Shown here in pieces: positions 58,821 through 64,000 of a stretch of 64,000 nucleotides of DNA. The stretch spans positions 62,001-126,000 of the forward strand of contig CAWJPF010000026.1 in assembly GCA_963844625.1 (NCBI GenBank). The letters run 5' to 3'. The DNA is from Palsa-504 sp963844625 (lineage in GTDB: Bacteria > Actinomycetota > Actinomycetes > Streptosporangiales > Streptosporangiaceae). The position numbers were made by a program, and so were the translations under genes. Under the pieces are notes generated by a model, which saw only the letters and a program-made list of their open reading frames with translations, did no database searches and was not told the origin of the DNA. Numbering within the stretch: position 1 is the stretch's first letter; the number at the start of each line of letters is the position of its first letter.

Positions 58821-60197
58821 TTGAACGAGCCAACAGGCGAGCAAGCATTCGACGAGCGGTACCGGCGCTGGGCGCAGCGTTCTGGCGAGCTGTTCACCGA
58901 AGCCAGCCGCTATATCCCCGGGGGCGCCGGCAGCAGCGCGCGTACCGTCAAGTTCGGCTGGAAGCCGTACCCCCCGTTCATGGCCGAGGGCTCCGGGTCG
59001 CGGCTGCGCGACGTGGACGGGCACGAGTACATCGACTACCTGCTCGGCCTGGGCCCGATGATCCTGGGCCACCGGCACCCGGCCGTGACCCGGGCCGTCA
59101 CCAGCGCGGTCAGCGAGCTGGGTACCTGCTTCGGGCTGCCCTACGAGCTCGAAATCGAGGCGGCCCGCAAGGTCACCGAGGCGGTGCCCGGGGTGGATAT
59201 GGTCCGGTTCTCCAACTCCGGCAGCGAGGTCGTCGGTACCGCCGTCCGGCTGGCTCGCGCCCATACTGGCCGCCGGCTGATCATCCGCTTCGAGGGGCAC
59301 TACCACGGCTGGCAGGACACCGTCTACTGGAGCAACCACGTGGACCCGGAGCTGGCCGGCCCGGCCAGCATGCCCCGCCCGGTACCGTCCGGCCCGGGCG
59401 TCCCGGCCGAGCTGGCCGCCACCCTCATCGTGCTCACCTGGAACGACCCGGAGAGCTTCGTGGCCGTGATGGAGGAGCGCGGCGAGGAGGTCGCGGCGGT
59501 GATCACCGAGCCCGCGGTGTTCAACACCGGCTGCATCCTGCCCGAGCCCGGCTACCTCGAGCTGCTGCGCGAGCAGACCCGCCGGCACGGCGCGCTGCTC
59601 ATCTTCGATGAGGTCATCACCGGATTCCGGTTCGCGCGCGGCGGCGCGCAGGAGTACTTCGGCGTCACGCCGGACCTGACCACGATGGCCAAGGGGCTGG
59701 GCGGCGGCTTCCCGGTCGCGGCGATCGGCGGATCCCGCGAGGCGATGTCGATGATCGCCGAGGGCCGCTACTCGCACTCGGGTACCTACAACGCCAACAC
59801 CATCGCGTGCGCCGCGGTCAGCGCGACCATGGACGTGCTGGCCGAGCCGGGCCTGTACGAGCGGCAGCGCGAGCTGGGCGAGACCCTGATGAGCGGACTG
59901 CGCAAGCTGGCCGCCGAGGCCGGTCTGCCGGTCATCGTCGAGGGGCTGGGCACCGTCTTCCAGATCTGGTTCAGCGAGCGGCCGATCAGGAACTGGCGGG
60001 ACGCGGAGCGCTACGCCCACGAGGAGCTGTTCACCCGGTGGTGGCAGGAGATGCTGTTGCGGGGGGTCTTGTTCCACCCCAGCCAGTACGAGAACGTTTT
60101 CCTGTCGCTGGTGCACACCCCAGACGACGTCAACGACATGCTCAGCGCCGCTCAGGAGGCGTTCGCCGTGGTCGGCCGCAGGACCCGCCCCGCCTGA
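58821..60197 (+). CDS. Class III aminotransferase, glutamate-1-semialdehyde 2,1-aminomutase-like
   Basis: The 458-residue PLP enzyme has the family landmarks ASRYIPGGAGSSARTVKFG (the GSA-aminomutase-like N-terminus), FSNSGSEVVGTAVRLAR, LLIFDEVITGFRFARGG and the PLP lysine in TTMAKGLGGGFPVAAIGG. It is unlike housekeeping HemL in context and would transaminate an amino-acid or omega-amine. The start is TTG 58821: an AGGAG lies at 58807-58811, and the frame upstream of it is non-homologous. It is 80 bp after DUF1028 and likely in the same operon. Confidence 0.88.
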   Translation: MNEPTGEQAFDERYRRWAQRSGELFTEASRYIPGGAGSSARTVKFGWKPYPPFMAEGSGSRLRDVDGHEYIDYLLGLGPMILGHRHPAVTRAVTSAVSELGTCFGLPYELEIEAARKVTEAVPGVDMVRFSNSGSEVVGTAVRLARAHTGRRLIIRFEGHYHGWQDTVYWSNHVDPELAGPASMPRPVPSGPGVPAELAATLIVLTWNDPESFVAVMEERGEEVAAVITEPAVFNTGCILPEPGYLELLREQTRRHGALLIFDEVITGFRFARGGAQEYFGVTPDLTTMAKGLGGGFPVAAIGGSREAMSMIAEGRYSHSGTYNANTIACAAVSATMDVLAEPGLYERQRELGETLMSGLRKLAAEAGLPVIVEGLGTVFQIWFSERPIRNWRDAERYAHEELFTRWWQEMLLRGVLFHPSQYENVFLSLVHTPDDVNDMLSAAQEAFAVVGRRTRPA

Positions 60198-60434
60198 GGA
60201 CCAGCAGCGTAGCGATCACGCTAAGTCACCACTCGATCGTAGACCATACGGTCGGCGGTCCAGGTAGCCCAACCGGACACTGTGACCTAATTGCTTCACT
60301 GCAGACTTATTGCGTCACCGCCCGTAATCCTCTAGGGTCTGACCTGACATAAGCAGTATGTCGTTATATGCGAATTACAGTACGGATAGTTTTCCCGTGC
60401 GGAGAAGTCCTCCGGAGCGATACGGAGATGCGTT
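60198..60434. other. Intergenic region before the last permease
   Basis: This 237-bp stretch is AT-richer from 60280 to 60400, suggesting a separate promoter for the permease-kinase pair. A short stem AGCGT/ACGCT is seen at 60210-60226. No gene is supported. Confidence 0.4.
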
Positions 60435-61994
60435 ATGTCATCGCCAGCCAGCAGCAGTGCCGCCCCGGCGGGGGAGCAGTCCCCTGACCACGCGGGCGGC
60501 ACCCTGAAGGATGCTGCCCTACGCATCGGCGACATCGTCATCCTCTCCATGGCCAGCTCCGGACCGACGCAGAGCATCGCGGTCACGCTGGCCGTCCTGC
60601 TGGCGACGGTCGGCTACGCCAGCTTCCTGCCGATCGCGATCTGCCTCATCCCGATCCTCGGCATCGCCATCGGCTACCAGCGGCTCAACGCCTGGCAGCG
60701 CAGCGCCGGCGCCACCTACTCCTGGGTCGGCCGGGCCCTCAATCCGCACGCCGGGTTCTTCGGCGGCTGGATCATGCTGATGTACTACTGCGTGGGCACG
60801 ACCAGCCTGACCGTCCCGCTCGGCACCTACTTTCTGACCTTCTTCAGTAGCACGCTGCCCAACAACGTCTATGCGGTCGCCGCCGTCGGCAGCGGGTTCG
60901 ACATCATCGTCCTGGTCATCGCGGCGGTCGGGATCCAGCTGTCGGCCAGGTTCTCGTGGGGATGGGCGATCTTCGAGTACGGCCTGCTGGTCGGCTTCTC
61001 CATCGCTGCCCTGGTCGGCATCTACGGTCACAGCCACAATCTGCACCACACCGTGCACATCTCCAGCTCGTGGTTCACCATCCACGGCGCGGGCGGGTTC
61101 AGCGCGCTGGTCTCCGGCTGCCTGCTGGCCATCTTCCTGTACTCCGGCTGGGACACCGCCGCCTACGTCAGCGAGGAGGCCAAGGGCAAGCAGGCCGGCC
61201 GGGCCGGAGTGGCCAGTGTGCTGATCCTGTTCGTCATCTACGCCGGCGTCATCTTGTGCCTGCAGGGCGTCGCGCCCAACAGCGCCATGCAGAACAACGC
61301 GGGCAACATCCTGGCGTACGTCGGCGACCTGATCGGCGGCGGCGGCTGGAAGCAGGTCATGATCGTCGCCGTGCTCGGCGGCACGCTCGCCTCCCTGCTG
61401 GCCGCCATCGTCAGCGCGGGGCGGATCTCGTTCGCCATGGGCCGCGACCGTACCTTCCCGGGCTGGTTTGCGAACGTGAACCCCAGGTTCCGCACTCCGT
61501 GGAACGCCACGATCTTGTTCGGCCTGCTCAACCTCGTATTCCTGTGGGGCACGACGCTGATCGGCTCTATCGGCAAGGCCCTGTCCAACATCGTCAGCAC
61601 GCTGGGCCTGATCGCGGCGATCTTCTACCTGCTCACCGCGACCGCGGCGGTCTGGTACTACCGCCGTACGATCATGAGTAGCGCGTCGGACTTCTTCCTC
61701 GGCGGTTTCCTGCCCGGCCTGGGCGCGGCGTTCATGCTGTTCGTGATCGTCTACACGCTGGAGCAGAACGAACTGAACGGGATCCAGCTCGGGTTCGGGT
61801 TCGGGCTCGCGGCGGTCGGCCTGGTGCTCTCGTTCGTATCCCAGTACGTCGGGAAGTCGTCCTTCTACTCCGACCCGACCACCAGCTACGGCGACAAGAT
61901 CGAGGAGGAACTCGCCGGGCCCCAGCCGCCGGGCACGGAGCCGCCGAGCACGGAGCCGCCGAGCACGGAGCCGCCGAGCACGGAGCCCTCCTGA
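60435..61994 (+). CDS. APC-family amino acid permease with Pro/Thr-repeat tail
   Basis: The 519-residue protein has about 12 helices (IGDIVILSMASSGPTQSIAVTLAVLL, YQRLNAWQRSAGATYSWVGRALNPHAGFFGGWIMLMYY, IFLYSGWDTAAYVSEEAKGKQAGRAGVAS), of the APC superfamily but distinct from copies A and B. A 15-nt repeat encodes TEPPS units at the C-terminus. Its stop codon TGA overlaps a CTG that probably starts the kinase gene. It would import the substrate of the cluster, or export a product. Confidence 0.9.
   Translation: MSSPASSSAAPAGEQSPDHAGGTLKDAALRIGDIVILSMASSGPTQSIAVTLAVLLATVGYASFLPIAICLIPILGIAIGYQRLNAWQRSAGATYSWVGRALNPHAGFFGGWIMLMYYCVGTTSLTVPLGTYFLTFFSSTLPNNVYAVAAVGSGFDIIVLVIAAVGIQLSARFSWGWAIFEYGLLVGFSIAALVGIYGHSHNLHHTVHISSSWFTIHGAGGFSALVSGCLLAIFLYSGWDTAAYVSEEAKGKQAGRAGVASVLILFVIYAGVILCLQGVAPNSAMQNNAGNILAYVGDLIGGGGWKQVMIVAVLGGTLASLLAAIVSAGRISFAMGRDRTFPGWFANVNPRFRTPWNATILFGLLNLVFLWGTTLIGSIGKALSNIVSTLGLIAAIFYLLTATAAVWYYRRTIMSSASDFFLGGFLPGLGAAFMLFVIVYTLEQNELNGIQLGFGFGLAAVGLVLSFVSQYVGKSSFYSDPTTSYGDKIEEELAGPQPPGTEPPSTEPPSTEPPSTEPS
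61926..61987. repeat. 15-bp coding repeat at the permease C-terminus
   Basis: Four copies of a unit GAGCCGCCGAGCACG encode the STEPPS tail. The last copy runs to within a few bases of the stop. Confidence 0.9.
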
Positions 61995-63523
61995 ACGCGG
62001 GCGCGTCCGCCGACGTCTACATCGGGCTGGACCTGGGCACGTCCGGCCTCAAGGCGGTGGCGCTCAGCGCATCGGGTGCGATCCTGGCCCGGGCCAGCGC
62101 CGCCTACCCCACGCACCAGCCCGCCGCCGGGGCGTACGAGCAGGACCCTGGCGACTGGCTGCGTGCGGTGGAACAGGTCGTAGCCAGGCTCGGCCAGGCG
62201 GTCCCGGCCCGCCGCTGGCGGGCCATCGGCCTGTCCGGCATGCTTCCCACGCTCGTCACCCTGGGCCCGGACGGCCAGCCGAACGGGCCGGCCATCACCT
62301 GGCAGGACAGCCGGGCCGACGACGTGGGCGATGAGTTCCGTGAGTCCTACGGCGCCGAGAAGCTTTACCGGCTTACTGGCCAGTGGGTCGACGGCCGCTA
62401 CTTGCTGCCGATGTTCGGCCGGATCGCCCGGATCGACCCCGCCCGCGCGGCCGCCACGGCGACCATCGCCTCGGCTAAGGACTACCTGTTCGCCTGGCTG
62501 ACCGGCGAGCTGGCCACCGACCCGAGCACGGCCTCCGGCTACGGCTGCTACGAGCTGGAAACGGGCCGCTGGAACGCTGCGGCCCTGGCTGGGACAGGCC
62601 TCACCATGGCCGGCCTGGCCGGCGACGGGACCGCTGACCCCAAGGGGCCGGGCCTGCCCGCCGTGCAGCCGTCGGTCACCGGCCGGCCGCTGCGAGCCGA
62701 GGTGGCGGCCCGGCTAGGCTGCGACCCGATCCCGGTCGTCCTGGGCGCGGCCGACTCCGTCCTCGGCGCGCTCGGGCTCGGCGTCCGCGAGCCGGGCCAG
62801 GTGGCTTACATCGCCGGCACCAGCAACGTCATCCTGGGCATCAGCGACCGACTGGTCCTGGACCCGGCTCACCGGTTCCTCGTCACCCCGCTGGCCGAAC
62901 CCGGCCGCTGGGGCGTTGAGATGGACCTGCTCGCGACCGGCAGCGCGATCACCTGGCTGGCCGGGCTGCTCGGGGGCGAGCTCACCGCGTCCGGGCTGGT
63001 CGAGCTCGCGGCCAGGACCGACCCCGCGGACGCCCCCGTCCTGCTGCCCTACCTGAGCCCGGGCGAACAGGGCGCGCTGTGGGATCCCCTGCTGCGCGGC
63101 GCCGTCGTCGGTCTCGACCTCAGCCACGGCCGCGAGCACCTGGCCCGTGCGCTGGTCAACGGCATCATCCTGGAGAGCCGCCGCTGCCTGGCCGTGCTCG
63201 ACGAGACCTGCGGATCCGGCCGTGCCGTCGAGGTGGCCGGCGGCAGCGCTGCCCACCCCTCTTTCCGTGCCGACCTGGCCGACGCCAGCCGCCGGCTGGT
63301 CTCGAGGCCGCGCGACGACGACACCGACCATTCGGCCCGCGGCGCGGCGCTCATCGCGGCGCTGGCGGTCGACGGCGGCTGGCCGGACGGCGCATTCCCG
63401 GCGGCCGGAGTGGCCGCCGAGCCCGACCGCGCGCGCGCCAAACTGTGGGACGACCTGTGGGCCGCCCACGAGTCCGCCCGCCGTCGGCTTCAGCCCTATT
63501 TCCGCGAGTCCCCTTCCCCTTGA
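61991..63523 (+). CDS. FGGY-family carbohydrate kinase (xylulokinase-like), probable CTG start
   Basis: About 510 residues. The family N-terminus VYIGLDLGTSGLKAVALS, which forms the phosphate-binding loop, lies upstream of the first available GTG (62057), so the gene must start earlier. The only candidate before it is CTG at 61991, which overlaps the permease stop as CTGA, like the ATGA/GTGA junctions elsewhere. The second domain has GAADSVLGALG, with the probable catalytic Asp, and GTSNVILGIS. It would phosphorylate a sugar or polyol, xylulose by closest resemblance. Being coupled to an amino-acid-type permease is unexpected, so the substrate could be a hydroxylated amine-derived compound. 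Confidence 0.85.
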   Translation: MNAGASADVYIGLDLGTSGLKAVALSASGAILARASAAYPTHQPAAGAYEQDPGDWLRAVEQVVARLGQAVPARRWRAIGLSGMLPTLVTLGPDGQPNGPAITWQDSRADDVGDEFRESYGAEKLYRLTGQWVDGRYLLPMFGRIARIDPARAAATATIASAKDYLFAWLTGELATDPSTASGYGCYELETGRWNAAALAGTGLTMAGLAGDGTADPKGPGLPAVQPSVTGRPLRAEVAARLGCDPIPVVLGAADSVLGALGLGVREPGQVAYIAGTSNVILGISDRLVLDPAHRFLVTPLAEPGRWGVEMDLLATGSAITWLAGLLGGELTASGLVELAARTDPADAPVLLPYLSPGEQGALWDPLLRGAVVGLDLSHGREHLARALVNGIILESRRCLAVLDETCGSGRAVEVAGGSAAHPSFRADLADASRRLVSRPRDDDTDHSARGAALIAALAVDGGWPDGAFPAAGVAAEPDRARAKLWDDLWAAHESARRRLQPYFRESPSP

Positions 63524-63540
63524 CCGCAAGCGATAGTAGT

Positions 63541-63554
63541 CACTAACGTTAGTG
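63541..63554. promoter_or_regulatory. Palindromic operator CACTAACGTTAGTG upstream of the ArsR gene
   Basis: A perfect 14-nt palindrome that contains the possible -10 hexamer TAACGT (63544-63549) and covers a possible GTG start at 63552. It is the expected target for autorepression by the adjacent ArsR protein. Confidence 0.6.
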
Positions 63555-63557
63555 GCA

Positions 63558-63935
63558 ATGAACGCTATGTCCAGCCGGCCCGATGACCCGCGCGGCGATG
63601 AGATGGACGAGGTACTCCGCGCGCTGGCCGAGCCCCGCCGCCGCGCGATCCTGCAGCTCGTGGCCCACTCCGAGCTCGCCGCCGGGGAGATCGCGGGCTG
63701 CTTCGAGGTGACCAGGACCGCCGTAAGCCAGCATCTCACCGTACTCAAGAACGCCGGTCTTCTGGCCGAACGAAAGGTGGCGACCCGCCGTATGTACCGT
63801 GCTCGCCCCGAGGGGCTGGCGAGCTTGCGCGAGTTTCTCGACCAGATGTGGGCGTCGTCCCTCGAGGTCGCCCGCGATCTCGTCGAGGCCGACCGCGGGG
63901 TGCGCCACGACGACCAGGCCCCGGCCGCGGGTTAG
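63558..63935 (+). CDS. ArsR-family transcriptional regulator
   Basis: The 125-residue winged-helix protein has the ArsR fold: EVLRALAEPRRRAILQLVAHSELAAGEIAGCFEVTRTAVSQHLTVLKNAGLLAERKVATRRMYRAR. No metal-binding CxC in helix 3 is present, so it is of the type often paired with an SRPBCC (AHSA1-like) gene. Candidate starts are GTG 63552 and ATG 63558 and 63567; a -10 would begin transcription near 63556, favouring 63558. A possible partner begins at 63974. Confidence 0.85.
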   Translation: MNAMSSRPDDPRGDEMDEVLRALAEPRRRAILQLVAHSELAAGEIAGCFEVTRTAVSQHLTVLKNAGLLAERKVATRRMYRARPEGLASLREFLDQMWASSLEVARDLVEADRGVRHDDQAPAAG

Positions 63936-63973
63936 CGCCGCGGCGGCCCAGCCGAACCCGGAGGAGCTCAGCC

Positions 63974-64000
63974 ATGGATGTCACGAAGCTGCGCCAAGCC
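63974..64000 (+). CDS. Partial gene cut by the window end
   Basis: ATG 63974, preceded by GGAGGAG, opens a frame MDVTKLRQA that runs off the window. By analogy with other ArsR pairs it may encode an SRPBCC/AHSA1-type protein, but nine codons cannot show this. Confidence 0.4.

Noticed and set aside
1..64000. tRNA, rRNA or known riboswitch genes
   Set aside because: Reading for cloverleaf, T-arm and TPP/SAM/B12 motifs found only the T-arm-like element at 39.99 kb; a covariance-model scan would be decisive.

Overview
This is a 64-kb window of a high-GC actinobacterial chromosome. The evidence is the strong G/C third-codon bias, frequent GTG and TTG starts, many ATGA/GTGA stop-start overlaps, mycothiol-type DinB/maleylpyruvate-isomerase proteins, a ClgR-type regulator, a group II truncated haemoglobin, and the dapA-rnj and ftsK-rodZ-rimO-pgsA-cinA-clgR gene orders known from actinomycetes. 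I cannot name the genus. No tRNA, rRNA, CRISPR array, transposase or prophage gene was recognised.

Layout. 0-15.7 kb: hutF, an aldo/keto reductase, an SSB-type protein, ettA, epoxide hydrolase, DinB protein, mscS with truncated haemoglobin, a methyltransferase, an AraC regulator, prolyl oligopeptidase, an HNH protein, an MFS exporter with its ArsR-like regulator, and a VapC relic. 15.9-31.7 kb is the core block: dapA-rnj, a long perfect hairpin, an AbiEi/Vsr-like protein, bioB, ftsK, a RodZ-like protein, rimO (apparently frameshifted), pgsA, cinA, clgR and an Rrf2 regulator. 31.8-39.9 kb holds a repeat-bearing membrane protein and a sugar-uptake operon (binding protein, two permeases, GH3 beta-N-acetylhexosaminidase) divergent from a ROK regulator; it resembles a chitobiose/GlcNAc-disaccharide system. 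40-45.7 kb holds a degenerate STAND/TPR protein, a TenA-like protein and an apparently frameshifted CvnA-like kinase. 45.7-63.5 kb is an amine/amino-acid catabolic island: four APC permeases, a trimethylamine-dehydrogenase-like flavoprotein, a LysR regulator, and a tightly overlapping operon of flavin reductase, HpaB-type monooxygenase, RidA-like protein and DUF1028 protein, followed by a class III aminotransferase, a permease and an FGGY kinase. An ArsR regulator and a truncated gene close the window.

Three patterns cut across the window. First, at least fifteen genes have a TANNNT-like -10 hexamer placed 6 or 7 nt before the start codon, which implies leaderless mRNAs and fixes several starts. 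Second, many genes carry in-frame minisatellites in their tails or linkers, and two convergent pairs overlap by 58 and 91 nt inside such tails. Third, the oxygenase operon has the same component classes as the Rut pyrimidine pathway (flavin reductase, flavin monooxygenase, RidA, hydrolase-like protein, permease) built from different families, so an oxidative ring-opening route for an unknown N-heterocycle or aromatic amine is the most interesting hypothesis here.
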